Source of the DNA: Thiotrichaceae bacterium UBA973
Lineage (GTDB): Bacteria > Pseudomonadota > Gammaproteobacteria > Eutrophobiales > Eutrophobiaceae
Length of the DNA: 64,000 nt
Reading direction: 5' to 3'
Assembly (NCBI GenBank): GCA_002292815.1
Contig: DBBX01000031.1
Span: 62,001-126,000 of the forward strand
Shown here: piece by piece, positions 34,674 through 43,337 of the stretch
Numbering within the stretch: position 1 is the first letter of the stretch
How the letters are laid out: each line of letters starts with the position of its first letter
Notes under the pieces: generated by a model
Told to the model about the DNA's origin: nothing
Databases searched by the model: none
The model's input: the letters and a program-made list of their open reading frames with translations, nothing else
Program-made: the position numbers and the translations under genes

Positions 34674-35138
34674 TTATTTAAGAGTGTCCGGTCGCAGCAT
34701 CCATTGGATTTCCCAATGTTGTTCTGCGTTTTGTTGAAGGCAGACAACGCTCCCTGGCTTATAGTCGACAACTGCTGCTTCCTGATTGCCGGTTATCAGA
34801 TAGGAAACCATCTTTTGCATGAAGGGCAGATGACCCACTACCATCGTGTCGTGTTTGAATTTATGTACTTTGATCGAGAAATCTGGAATCGAGTCTTTAG
34901 GATTGATACCGTTTATCACTTCAGTTTCACCGCTATTCAATAATGCCTCGGCAAGAATTTCAGCCGTTTGATGGGCCCGCATCTTGCTACTATGCAATAT
35001 CCTGTCGACAGTAATGCCGGATGCTCGCAGAGTCTCAGAGAGATGACGAATGTCTTCCTCTCCTCGCGCACTTAAAGGACGACCCGGGTCAACATCTTTT
35101 AATACGGACTCAGCGTGTTGTACCAAATACAGTTTCAT
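34674..35138 (-). CDS. sixA: SixA-like phosphohistidine phosphatase
   Basis: 154 residues of the histidine phosphatase superfamily. The N-terminal motif is LVQHAES (usual RHG here QHA), followed by RPLSARGEEDIRHLSETLRASG, the conserved Arg in SSKMRAHQTAEIL, and the second His in VVGHLPFMQKMVSYL. SixA removes phosphate from histidines of phosphorelay or phosphotransferase proteins. The length equals E. coli SixA (161). The Gln in place of the first Arg of the motif occurs in other SixA-like proteins. Stand-alone gene. Confidence 0.85.
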   Translation of the reverse strand: MKLYLVQHAESVLKDVDPGRPLSARGEEDIRHLSETLRASGITVDRILHSSKMRAHQTAEILAEALLNSGETEVINGINPKDSIPDFSIKVHKFKHDTMVVGHLPFMQKMVSYLITGNQEAAVVDYKPGSVVCLQQNAEQHWEIQWMLRPDTLK

Positions 35139-35322
35139 AATGTAATTATAGATCGAAATTCATAATTATAATTATAAAATAATATTGAAAGCACGATAGA
35201 CTTACACCTTACCTAATATATTAGTAATGAGATAAGAACGAGAGTGAAAATACAGATAACCATTGTGCTCTGTCTTGAATCTTGAATTTAATAAAACCGA
35301 ACGAAACCAAAGGAGAAAATAG

Positions 35323-35451
35323 ATGAAAAAACTATTTATGATTTTATTATTGTTCATGGCAAGCCCACCTATATCTATGGCACATACAGGTGACACTGAC
35401 CATGGCGGTTGTCACAAACCAATTAAAGAAGATAAACATCCATGTCATTAA
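35323..35451 (+). CDS. Short exported His/Cys-rich peptide (42 residues)
   Basis: Too short for standard gene calls, but has a strong ribosome binding site (AAAGGAG about 7 bases before ATG) and a textbook signal peptide MKKLFMILLLFMASPPISMA. The mature part, about 22 residues beginning HTGDTDHGGCHKP, holds five His and two Cys and ends in HPCH, suggesting metal binding in the periplasm, possibly copper or zinc. I do not recognise a family. It is 51 bases upstream of a metal-binding cupin gene, on the same strand. Confidence 0.65.
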   Translation: MKKLFMILLLFMASPPISMAHTGDTDHGGCHKPIKEDKHPCH

Positions 35452-35502
35452 TATTATAGAACCACAATATGACATTAAGCTTTAACTTATCGGAGATAAC
35501 TT

Positions 35503-35952
35503 ATGTCAACTGATTGGCGAACCGAGGGTGTGCGTGTTGTTCGTGCAGGCGAACTGAGCACCGACACAGCTCAAACAATGGGCATGAACAGGGCTGAAGC
35601 AATAAGCGCGGCAACTGTTGGTGCATCTAAAATATGGGCAGGTACTGTAACTATTTCGCCCAATACAAAAACTGGCGCGCACCACCACGGCAAAGTAGAA
35701 AGTGTTATTTATGTCATCACCGGTCTGGCACGCATGCGTTGGGGTGAAAAACTTGAATATACTTCGGAAGCTGGGCCTGGTGATTTTATTTATGTCCCAC
35801 CCTACGTGCCCCACCAGGAAATTAATGCGGGTGATGACACACCATTAGAATGCGTATTAATGCGTAGCGGACAAGAGGCTGTCGTCGTTAACCTCGACAT
35901 TGAGCCCGTCGAAGAACCAGAAAATGTGTGGCGCGATGGCATGCATGGCTAA
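35503..35952 (+). CDS. Cupin domain protein
   Basis: 149 residues, single cupin_2 domain. Metal-binding residues of motif 1 are visible as HHHGKVESVIYVITGLARMRWG (about residues 66-87), and of motif 2 as GDFIYVPPYVPHQEIN (about 97-112). Such single-domain cupins bind Mn, Fe, Zn or Cu and may be enzymes (isomerases, dioxygenases) or sensors. No signal peptide. The gene follows the small exported His/Cys-rich peptide gene and may be co-transcribed with it. Exact function unknown. Confidence 0.83.
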   Translation: MSTDWRTEGVRVVRAGELSTDTAQTMGMNRAEAISAATVGASKIWAGTVTISPNTKTGAHHHGKVESVIYVITGLARMRWGEKLEYTSEAGPGDFIYVPPYVPHQEINAGDDTPLECVLMRSGQEAVVVNLDIEPVEEPENVWRDGMHG

Positions 35953-36214
35953 GCTTGCTATCGTTATAATTGATATTTTAGCATGCAAGAGATCGCCCAG
36001 CTTTCTGATGAAACCGTTGGGATTAATCAAGAACGCGGGCAGGTTCTAATAACTGGCGAAATATCTTGCCAAAAACTAACGTAATAATGTCATGATCATA
36101 TTAGAGGTGGGTTTAATTTCGACAAAACTTTTGACATTGATCTATTAATTACTACCCATAGCAATACTTACGGTCATAATGGGCACACATATATAACCCA
36201 CACGAGGCAAAATC

Positions 36215-36862
36215 ATGATTAAAGTATACGGCTTAGGCCTATCATTCCCGGTAAACAGGGTACGAATGTGCTTGAATGCAATGGGCATAGATTACGAATT
36301 TATAGTAATAAACCCTCTTGCTGGTGAGACTCAAAACGAAGAATACTTAAAGATGAGTCCATCGGGCAAGATTCCGGCGCTTGATGATGATGGTTTTTAT
36401 CTGTTTGAGAGTAACGCCATCATGAAGTACCTTTGTCGTAAATATAATTCAGATTTTTACCCGGCTGATATTGTCGAACAAGCACATGTCGATAAGTGGT
36501 TAGACTTTATCGGTGCACACCTTACTAATGGTTTGGCTAAAGTATTCTTTAATAAGGTCGTCGCTGGACTTATCGATGTCGAAGCTGATGAAAAATCTAT
36601 GGAGGAAGGCTATGGCTACTTGAAACGCTTTATGCGTGTTATTGAGGATCAATTAGGAGCCACCGCCTATATTGCTGGCGATAAAATGACCTTAGCCGAC
36701 ATCTGCCTACTCGCTACGGTTGATCCGTTTGAAATTATCGACATCAATATGTCTGATTACCCAAACACCAAGGCCTGGGCAAGCAAATTAATGAATGAGC
36801 CATTCTATAAAAAGGTACATAACTCTTATAAAGAGACGCTCGATACGGTAATGGCGGGCTAA
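36215..36862 (+). CDS. Glutathione S-transferase family protein
   Basis: 215 residues. N-terminal thioredoxin-like domain with MIKVYGLGLSFPVNRVRMCL, the conserved cis-Pro in GKIPALDDDG (about residues 48-57) and the ESNAI motif (FESNAIMKYL, about 62-71) that binds the gamma-glutamyl group of glutathione. The C-terminal helical domain is GST_C-like, with KMTLADICLLATVDPF near residue 155. Cytoplasmic conjugation or reduction with glutathione; substrate unknown. Nine bases upstream of the dienelactone hydrolase gene, so probably one transcript. Confidence 0.88.
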   Translation: MIKVYGLGLSFPVNRVRMCLNAMGIDYEFIVINPLAGETQNEEYLKMSPSGKIPALDDDGFYLFESNAIMKYLCRKYNSDFYPADIVEQAHVDKWLDFIGAHLTNGLAKVFFNKVVAGLIDVEADEKSMEEGYGYLKRFMRVIEDQLGATAYIAGDKMTLADICLLATVDPFEIIDINMSDYPNTKAWASKLMNEPFYKKVHNSYKETLDTVMAG

Positions 36863-36871
36863 ACCAACGTA

Positions 36872-37593
36872 ATGAAGTTAATAGGTGGGTTCCTCTTCCT
36901 GATCATTTCTGCATCGACATTTGCAACAGGGGAATCCATTTCTTATAAGGTCAACGGTGAGACATTTGAAGGTTATTACACATCACCGACAGCTAATGCC
37001 CCTTTAGTACTCCTCATTCATGATTGGGACGGTTTGACCGATTACGAAATAAAACGCGCCGAGATGTTATCGACATTAGGTTATGCCGTTTTTGCTGCTG
37101 ATTTGTTTGGTGCAGGTGTACGTCCAACTGAAGTAACTGACAAACGTCAACATACCGGCGCACTGTATAAAGACCGTAAAAAAATGCGGGCTTTATTAAA
37201 CGGCGCGCTGGCAACAGCTAAATCAATCGGTGCAAATACTGATAATGCGATAACAGCTGGTTATTGCTTTGGTGGCGCGGCAGCACTTGAGTTTGCACGA
37301 GCGGGCGCTAACCTAAAAGGCTTTGTCACCTTTCACGGCGGATTAAAAACACCTCCTGGCCAAAATTACACAAACACAAAAGGCAAGATGCTTATTATGC
37401 ATGGCACTGCTGACACAGCCATAAGCATGGATGACTTTGCAAAACTTGGTAACGAGTTAGATCATCACATGAAATGATTGCCTACGGTGGTGCGCCGCAT
37501 GCGTTTACTGTGTTTGGAACTGACCGTTATCGTAAAGATGCGGATAAACAATCCTGGGATCGCTTTATCAAATTCCTTGAAGAGACACTCTGA
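36872..37593 (+). pseudogene. Exported dienelactone hydrolase family protein, frameshifted near the C-terminus
   Basis: Frame one (36872-37477) gives 201 residues: signal peptide MKLIGGFLFLIISASTFA, then an alpha/beta hydrolase with the nucleophile Cys in GYCFGGAAALEF and the acid Asp in MHGTADTAI. It stops after ELDHHMK. The remaining C-terminus continues in another frame from 37471 to the TGA at 37591-37593: EMIAYGGAPHAFTVFGTDRY and onward, which includes the catalytic His of the triad. One base lost or two gained around 37465-37474 explains this. Either a recent mutation or a sequencing error. Without the second piece the enzyme would be inactive. Follows a GST gene. Confidence 0.82.
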
Positions 37594-37730
37594 TAATATA
37601 TATTATGCAAAATAGTAGTGATTGATGTCGGTCAAATAAAACAGAATCATTGCAGGCTGCCTGAAAAGAGCAAAAAGCTAATAATACAAACCTGAGCTAT
37701 TAATTACGCTCACAACAAAGATAATGGTCT

Positions 37731-37943
37731 ATGAAAAAATATATTTTACATCTGGATGCAATAATCGTCGTCATTATTTTGTTTGTCTTATGTATAAGCG
37801 CTAATATATTTCAACGAAAGCTACATGGCGATCTACACAAGGAAAATATAGCGCTTATATCACAACTAACTAATACACAATTAGAATTAATCGAAAGCAA
37901 GTCTTCTCTTAAACAATGTAGTGGTAAGGACAACGTCAATTAA
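37731..37943 (+). CDS. Small single-pass membrane protein, unknown
   Basis: 70 residues. N-terminal helix DAIIVVIILFVLCISANIF (about 9-27) followed by a polar, helical tail, probably coiled (HKENIALISQLTNTQLELIESKSSL). This layout resembles short FtsL/FtsB-type or chemoreceptor-anchor proteins, but I recognise no family. No strong ribosome binding site. It lies 17 bases upstream of the MEKHLA protein gene, which may indicate a shared transcript. Confidence 0.45.
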   Translation: MKKYILHLDAIIVVIILFVLCISANIFQRKLHGDLHKENIALISQLTNTQLELIESKSSLKQCSGKDNVN

Positions 37944-37960
37944 ACAATTCACTTTAGCTA

Positions 37961-38431
37961 ATGCTACAACCAAACTTTAACACTCAAGCGTATAATAAAC
38001 ATGGTCAGAATTTATGTTCGAGCTATCGCCGTTGGACAGACAAGCATCTCATCAGCAAACATTCCGAACCTGATAAATTAATAATAGAACTGTATGAAGC
38101 ACCGTTCGCTATTGTTTCACATGGCATTGAAGATGATCCTATTTTTAATTTCGGGAATAGAGTTGCGCTCGAATTATTTGAGCTTGATTGGGATCATTTT
38201 ATACAGCTTCCTTCACGTTACTCTATAGAGACAAAAAATAGAAAACAACGTGAAGAATTAATGCGGCGTGTTAGTAATGACGGTCATATGATTAATTATT
38301 CTGGCGTGAGAATCTCGTCTACGGGCAAACGCTTTAAAATAGAAGTTGCGACCATCTGGAATATCATTGACGAGAATGACCATTATCATGGACAAGCTGC
38401 CATGTTTAAAAATTGGTCAGCCATTATATAA
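37961..38431 (+). CDS. MEKHLA domain protein
   Basis: 156 residues, nearly all one MEKHLA domain (PF08670), a PAS-related sensor-like fold: SYRRWTDKHL near residue 22, LYEAPFAIVSHGIEDDPIFNFGNRVALELFELDWDHFIQLPSR (about 44-86), YSGVRISSTGKRF and the end GQAAMFKNW. In plants the domain ends some HD-ZIP III factors; in bacteria it is usually a free-standing protein of unknown role, thought to bind a small ligand. ATG at 37961 has no clear ribosome binding site. Confidence 0.85.
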   Translation: MLQPNFNTQAYNKHGQNLCSSYRRWTDKHLISKHSEPDKLIIELYEAPFAIVSHGIEDDPIFNFGNRVALELFELDWDHFIQLPSRYSIETKNRKQREELMRRVSNDGHMINYSGVRISSTGKRFKIEVATIWNIIDENDHYHGQAAMFKNWSAII

Positions 38432-38906
38432 GCTATGCTACTTCATGCCTAAAAACAGACAGCACGCTGTACTTTCTTTATCGGCAAGGTGCTATAAATT
38501 GTTTTTGCAGTTGCTTCTATTGGTGGTTTTATTCTGTGGCGATTCACAACATTTCAAATACGGATAGATTCGCTTAAAGTAATTATTCCTTATCTAATAA
38601 CCGTAATACTTTTTATTTTATAAATATTTATTACGAACCTGATACAGATTTTGAAGTTGTCGTAACGGTAATCTTTGGATTCCATATCAAGAAAAAGTCT
38701 TTAAGATGACTGCGATGTACATCGCAGCCTCACAGCTTATCCCTCGCTTTAGGCGCTGCACACCATTACGCAACATTAAAATAAAACAAGAAAAATAACT
38801 TCTATGCCATTAGCAATATCGTAGAAACAAGTATAAGGTGTTTCCTCCGCGTAGCGAAATTAGTTTCTGGTTTGGCGTCTACGCATTATCGACTTTATAG
38901 GTATAT
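38432..38906 (+). other. 475-base region without an intact gene; gene remnant and a 16-base palindrome
   Basis: A frame without start codon from about 38498 reads IVFAVASIGGFILWRFTTFQ and on to a TAA near 38622, resembling the membrane part of a decayed small protein. A perfect 16-base palindrome TGCGATGTACATCGCA lies at 38711-38726. The rest is A+T-rich. No RNA gene recognised. The region separates the MEKHLA gene from a methyltransferase gene and looks like a site of past insertion and decay. Confidence 0.45.
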
Positions 38907-39572
38907 ATGTCATCGTTACGTGTTAGTTATCAAACTATTGAATTTGGTGATGTCGATATTCATTTACGAACCCTGCGTGACAAACAGGAATTCCTTGATG
39001 CCGATGGCCTCGCTGAAAAACTGGGCATATCTTCCGCACAATGGTCCTTGTTTGGCGTGGTCTGGCCTTCTAGCGAGGTCTTGGCACACCTTATGTTCGA
39101 CTTTGCTATCAAGGGCAAACGCATTCTAGAGATTGGTTGCGGAATAGGCCTGACTAGTTTAATACTTAATCAACGTGAAGCGGATATTACCGCGACAGAC
39201 TATCATCCTGAGGTGGAAGGCTTTCTTAAGCATAATGCAGCCTTGAATGACGGCGCAGCAATACCCTTTGTGCGTACAGGTTGGGCGGATAAACTTAGTG
39301 AGCTAGGGGAGTTTGATCTTATCCTTGGTAGCGATCTTTTATATGAAGATGAACATGCTGATTTATTATCACACTTTATAGATCAACATGCTAAACCCGA
39401 CTGTGAAGTCATTCTGGTCGATCCGGGACGAGGTCGGCATGCGCAATTTAGTAAGATGATGGTCAAGCTAGGTTACACTCATAGCCAATCAAAACCTGTT
39501 GAAACAAATTATCTTATAGATAAATTCAAAGGGCAGATACTTCGTTATAATCGCTACCTAAACGCCACTTGA
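38907..39572 (+). CDS. Class I SAM-dependent methyltransferase (lysine-methyltransferase METTL21-like family)
   Basis: 221 residues. SAM-binding motif I ILEIGCGIGLTSLIL (about residues 73-87), post-I acidic residue in ITATDYHPE, motif IV-like LILGSDLLYEDEHADLL (about 137-153) and VILVDPGRGRH. The phrase GVVWPSSEVLAHLM followed by LEIGCGIG is characteristic of the METTL21/PrmA-like protein methyltransferases related to nicotinamide N-methyltransferase. Probably methylates a protein; target unknown. The in-frame ATG at 38907 matches the start of homologous chains as far as I can judge. Confidence 0.82.
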   Translation: MSSLRVSYQTIEFGDVDIHLRTLRDKQEFLDADGLAEKLGISSAQWSLFGVVWPSSEVLAHLMFDFAIKGKRILEIGCGIGLTSLILNQREADITATDYHPEVEGFLKHNAALNDGAAIPFVRTGWADKLSELGEFDLILGSDLLYEDEHADLLSHFIDQHAKPDCEVILVDPGRGRHAQFSKMMVKLGYTHSQSKPVETNYLIDKFKGQILRYNRYLNAT

Positions 39573-39575
39573 TCA

Positions 39576-40166
39576 CTATTTTGAATTAACTAATTCTTCT
39601 ACTTGTTCCAGTCTTTTATCTCTACCACAACCATAACGATAGTATTTATAGCGCACCGGGTTTTTAATATAATAATCCTGATGGTAATCTTCAGCAGCAT
39701 AAAATTTCTTTGCCGACAAAATTTCTGTAACAACCTTTGCTTTGTCTTTTAACTTAGCCTGTAGAACAGACTTGCTTTTGTTGGCTAACTCTTCTTCGCT
39801 ATCATTCATAGTGAAAATCGCCGCACGATATTGCGGTCCTTTATCACAAAATTGTCCGCGTGAATCAAACGGATCGATATTCTTCCAATAGACATCAAGC
39901 AGTTGTTGATAGCTAACTTTGCTTGAATCGTATTCAATTTGGACTGCTTCATAATGTCCTGTCGTACCCGTAGAGCTACTTTTATAGGTTGGGTTTTCAG
40001 TATGGCCTCCGGTATAACCAGATGTTGAACTAACTACACCATCGAGCTTATCGAACGGTCCTTCCATACACCAGAAACAACCTCCAGCAAAAATAGCCAC
40101 ATCATTGGCAGCAAAAGAGACGATCTGAAAGCTGTATAAGACGACTGCGAGGATAATTCGGGACAT
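39576..40166 (-). CDS. msrA: Peptide-methionine (S)-S-oxide reductase, exported
   Basis: 196 residues with a signal peptide (MSRIILAVVLYSFQIVSFA). Catalytic motif GCFWCMEGPFD (Cys about residue 31), followed by GVVSSTSGYTGGHTENPTYKSS and YHQDYYIKN. Two further Cys near the end (FCDKGPQ and YGCGRDK) can resolve the disulfide. Reduces methionine-S-sulfoxide in exported proteins. Two bases after msrB, so translated from the same message. The pair makes a periplasmic repair system for both sulfoxide stereoisomers. Confidence 0.94.
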   Translation of the reverse strand: MSRIILAVVLYSFQIVSFAANDVAIFAGGCFWCMEGPFDKLDGVVSSTSGYTGGHTENPTYKSSSTGTTGHYEAVQIEYDSSKVSYQQLLDVYWKNIDPFDSRGQFCDKGPQYRAAIFTMNDSEEELANKSKSVLQAKLKDKAKVVTEILSAKKFYAAEDYHQDYYIKNPVRYKYYRYGCGRDKRLEQVEELVNSK

Positions 40167-40168
40167 AA

Positions 40169-40687
40169 CTAACCTCTTAATTCAGGCAATGGTTGACCCA
40201 CAGGGATAAATTTAAGAGCAAGACCATTATTACAATAACGCAAACCAGTTGGCTCTGGCCCATCTTCAAAGATATGACCTTGATGCCCACCACAACGAAC
40301 ACAATGATATTCCTTTCGTGGCCAGATTAACTTCAGATCCAATTTGGTACCTACACGACCGGCAATAGCATCATAGAAACTGGGCCAACCGGTACCACTC
40401 TCATATTTTTTATCAAACTCAAACAGTGGCAGATAACACGCGGCACAGATGAAAGTGCCGTCTTCTTTTACATGGTTTAGTACGCTTGAACCCGGAGGCT
40501 CAGTGCCTTCATCAAACAAAATATTAAATTCATCATTTGATACCAACTTGCTCCACTCTTCATGACCTTTTTTCAGAGGATTCAGATTAATATTATTATT
40601 GACTGGGTGTGCCAAAACGTTAGGCCCCATCACCATGAGTGCGCCAGCAATACAACCGGCCTGCATAATAAATTGTCTACGTTGCAT
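40169..40687 (-). CDS. msrB: Peptide-methionine (R)-S-oxide reductase, exported (Tat-type leader)
   Basis: 172 residues. The N-terminus MQRRQFIMQAGCIAGALMVM has twin Arg and a hydrophobic stretch, a Tat-type signal. Zinc-binding CxxC pairs are present: CAACYLP and CVRCGGHQGH. The catalytic Cys is in GLRYCNNGLALKF near residue 153. SGTGWPSF matches the substrate site. Reduces methionine-R-sulfoxide. First gene of the msrB-msrA pair. Confidence 0.94.
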   Translation of the reverse strand: MQRRQFIMQAGCIAGALMVMGPNVLAHPVNNNINLNPLKKGHEEWSKLVSNDEFNILFDEGTEPPGSSVLNHVKEDGTFICAACYLPLFEFDKKYESGTGWPSFYDAIAGRVGTKLDLKLIWPRKEYHCVRCGGHQGHIFEDGPEPTGLRYCNNGLALKFIPVGQPLPELRG

Positions 40688-40791
40688 ATTAATTCTCCAG
40701 AGAATATCACTGTGACCATAGTTAAATGTCTCAGTTCATTCTTTCAGACAATCTATTTTGCCGTAAAACACATCAAAAACAGGGCGTGAGT

Positions 40792-41700
40792 TTAAATAAC
40801 GCTCGCTAACAAAGGAATATAATGATCGATCAACAAAGCAGCGAACATTATCATCAGATAGACAATGGAAAAGGAAAACGTTTGCATCGCTAAACGGTCT
40901 GCATGATCAAACTGCATCCGAATAGCATAATAGAGAAAACCGCCGCCAAGCAGAACGGCAGCAACAAGATAAAACAACCCTGACATGCCTACCAAATACG
41001 GCAGCAAAGTTACGATAAACAAAATGATGGTATATAACAATATATGTAAGCGCGTAAACTCAACACCATGCGTAACTGGCAGCATAGGTATATTAACTTT
41101 GGCGTATTCTTCACGACGATAAATAGCCAAGGCCCAAAAATGAGGCGGCGTCCAGGCAAAGATGATAAGAAATAATAATAATGAGTTGGGATCTAATGTT
41201 CCGGTGACAGCTGTCCAACCCAAAACCGGGGGCGCAGCACCAGCAGCACCACCAATAACGATATTCTGAGGTGTCGCACGCTTCAGATACATCGAGTAAA
41301 TAAAACCATAGCCAATCAACGATAACGCCGTTAAACCAGCAGTAAGTGGGTTAACGAGAAACGCCAGAATACCCATGGAGATCGTGCCGATAAACCAGGC
41401 AAAGATAACCGCATTCAAAAGGCTGACCTTGCCCTTCGGCAAAGGTCGACTATTAGTTCGCGCCATGATCGAATCAATCTTATGATCGACGACATGATTA
41501 ATGGCTGCAGCAGAACAGGCAGCAAGACCAATACCAATTGTGCCGTAAATTAGAACATCCCAAGGCACCATGCCAGGCGTAGCCATAAACATACCAACAA
41601 TCGCTGTGAAGACGATAAGCGAGACTACCTTTAGCTTACAAAGAGCTAGGTAATCTTGCCAGCCAACGACTGCGGCGTCTGTAAGCGATTGATCTTCCAA
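40792..41700 (-). CDS. ctaB: Protoheme IX farnesyltransferase (heme O synthase)
   Basis: 302 residues with about nine TM helices. UbiA-type prenyltransferase; the Mg-diphosphate motif is AINHVVDHKIDSIMARTNSRPLPKG (about residues 67-91, D-x-x-x-D-x-x-M-x-R-T-x-x-R-P) and the second is near YLKRATPQN. Adds the farnesyl group to heme B, giving heme O, which CtaA oxidises to heme A for cytochrome oxidase. Follows ctaA by 14 bases; last gene of the oxidase cluster. (Also called cyoE.). Confidence 0.95.
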   Translation of the reverse strand: MEDQSLTDAAVVGWQDYLALCKLKVVSLIVFTAIVGMFMATPGMVPWDVLIYGTIGIGLAACSAAAINHVVDHKIDSIMARTNSRPLPKGKVSLLNAVIFAWFIGTISMGILAFLVNPLTAGLTALSLIGYGFIYSMYLKRATPQNIVIGGAAGAAPPVLGWTAVTGTLDPNSLLLFLIIFAWTPPHFWALAIYRREEYAKVNIPMLPVTHGVEFTRLHILLYTIILFIVTLLPYLVGMSGLFYLVAAVLLGGGFLYYAIRMQFDHADRLAMQTFSFSIVYLMIMFAALLIDHYIPLLASVI

Positions 41701-41714
41701 TGGAGAACTCCTGA

Positions 41715-42713
41715 TTATTTTTTAACTGGCAGACATTGGTGCAACAAAGTTACCAGAGACAGCAATAATAACGCAGCTACCCCATTGTGCGCCACTGCTA
41801 CTGATAGTGGCAAATAGAATTTGATGTTTGCGATGCCCAAAGACACCTGAGCAATTAATACTATCAAGACTACCATACCCGTCATTTTCATATTTTTCAT
41901 ACCCGATCTAATTGCCTGTAGCGCGATCAATAAAATGGTACAAAAAGTGATGACAGCGCCAATACGGTGAGCCATATGGATGGCTGTTCTGGCACTGCCG
42001 TGAAGAACGCCACCTTCATAATCGACACCCAAGCCACGCCACAAAATAAAACCCTCGCTAAAATCCATATTTGGCCACCAGACCCCCTGACAGGTTGGGA
42101 AATCTGGGCAGGCCAATGCCGCATAATTGGTGCTAGTCCAACCCCCCAGTGTTATTTGTATACCTAAAACGATCATAGCTGTTATTACCAGGGGCAAAAA
42201 TTTTCGTCCCCCGGCAATTGATACAGGATGCTGGGCAGACTGTTGACGTAAAACAGTCCAATACAACAGGGACAGAATGGTTAAACCACCAATGAGGTGA
42301 GATAAAACGATAACTGGCTTTAATAACAGAGTGACGGTCCACATTCCTAACATGCCCTGGAATATGACTAGTAGCAACAAAGCAGATGCAAATACGCGCA
42401 TGCCTGACAAGGAAGATTTCGTCCATGACATAAAAGCTATAATTAAGATTAATAGCCCTAATAAACTGGCCGCATAACGGTGAACCATTTCTGTCCACGC
42501 CTTGGCATGCTCTAACGGACGTTCGGGATACGCTTCGTTCACACTAACTGCCTGATCAGGAACAATTAACTTACCATAACAACCCGGCCAATCTGGACAA
42601 CCCAGCCCAGAATCTGATAAACGCGTATAGGCACCAATTACTATTACGATAAACGCCAAAACACACGAAAAACGCACAAGGTTTAAAATAAACTTATTAT
42701 CACTCATATTCAA
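41715..42713 (-). CDS. ctaA: Heme A synthase (COX15/CtaA family)
   Basis: 332 residues with eight TM helices. The N-terminal motif GAYTRLSDSGLGCPDWPGCYGKL (about residues 22-44) and the later GGWTSTNYAALACPDFPTC repeat the CtaA pattern of two Cys pairs, and heme-ligand His residues lie in EMVHRYAASLLG, LSHLIGG, IHMAHRIGA and AVAHNGVA. Converts heme O to heme A in the inner membrane. It lies between the thioredoxin-like assembly gene and ctaB. Confidence 0.94.
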   Translation of the reverse strand: MNMSDNKFILNLVRFSCVLAFIVIVIGAYTRLSDSGLGCPDWPGCYGKLIVPDQAVSVNEAYPERPLEHAKAWTEMVHRYAASLLGLLILIIAFMSWTKSSLSGMRVFASALLLLVIFQGMLGMWTVTLLLKPVIVLSHLIGGLTILSLLYWTVLRQQSAQHPVSIAGGRKFLPLVITAMIVLGIQITLGGWTSTNYAALACPDFPTCQGVWWPNMDFSEGFILWRGLGVDYEGGVLHGSARTAIHMAHRIGAVITFCTILLIALQAIRSGMKNMKMTGMVVLIVLIAQVSLGIANIKFYLPLSVAVAHNGVAALLLLSLVTLLHQCLPVKK

Positions 42714-42722
42714 ATTCCCGGA

Positions 42723-43337
42723 TCAACCTATGCGTGACCCACGTAATAATTTCTTTAAATCTGTATATATATCCCTTGGATTCACATTAGGCTCATAGCT
42801 CATCATTAAATTACCAAGAGGATCTACAATGTATATTCGATTCATTTTTAAAGGATCTTCTGCTTCATTTAATCGAAACTTTTCAATCATTGCATTTACA
42901 TTGATCAAGTCGACATCAATAACTTGCTGTCCTTTAAAATCAACCAGCTTTTCTTTCAATTCACTTATTGATTGATTGGTTAATAACAAAACCTTCTGTA
43001 CACGCAAAGAATGCTTGTCCATGGAGGCATGGACTTGACGCATTAGATATATGTTGTCCATACATGGCTTGTCGCATGTTTCAGTTACATAAACTAAATT
43101 CCATTCACCATATAAACCATCTTTTCTCTTGTCGTTAAATGGGTCTATCAAGGCTAAATCGCCTAGCGGTTGAACCGGTTCAACCAGATTACCCTTGTTT
43201 GACATACCCCTAATTTCAATATAATCGGTGTAATTAAAAACATACCAAGATAAAACCAGTGGGCTGATAAACATTACGACAACCAGAATAATTGTTAACC
43301 CGTTGCTCTTCTTTATATTTTCAACATCTTCACTCAT
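42723..43337 (-). CDS. Membrane-anchored thioredoxin-fold protein in the oxidase cluster
   Basis: 204 residues. One N-terminal TM helix (about 13-34), then a presumed periplasmic thioredoxin-like domain: WNLVYVTETCDKPCMDNIYLMRQVH holds a C-x3-C pair (about residues 89-93) like the SCO copper chaperones, and near the end YIVDPLGNLMMSYEPN resembles SCO's DP-x-G. It likely helps load copper into subunit II or supply redox function for assembly. It lies between surf1 and ctaA, a position where other gammaproteobacteria have an uncharacterised SCO-like gene. Overlaps surf1 by 4 bases. Confidence 0.78.
   Translation of the reverse strand: MSEDVENIKKSNGLTIILVVVMFISPLVLSWYVFNYTDYIEIRGMSNKGNLVEPVQPLGDLALIDPFNDKRKDGLYGEWNLVYVTETCDKPCMDNIYLMRQVHASMDKHSLRVQKVLLLTNQSISELKEKLVDFKGQQVIDVDLINVNAMIEKFRLNEAEDPLKMNRIYIVDPLGNLMMSYEPNVNPRDIYTDLKKLLRGSRIG

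Noticed and set aside
34610..34747. Small rightward open frame MSSEHTKKDE... overlapping the sixA end
   Set aside because: 45 codons, overlaps sixA antisense by over 70 bases and ends in a low-likelihood Cys-rich tail.
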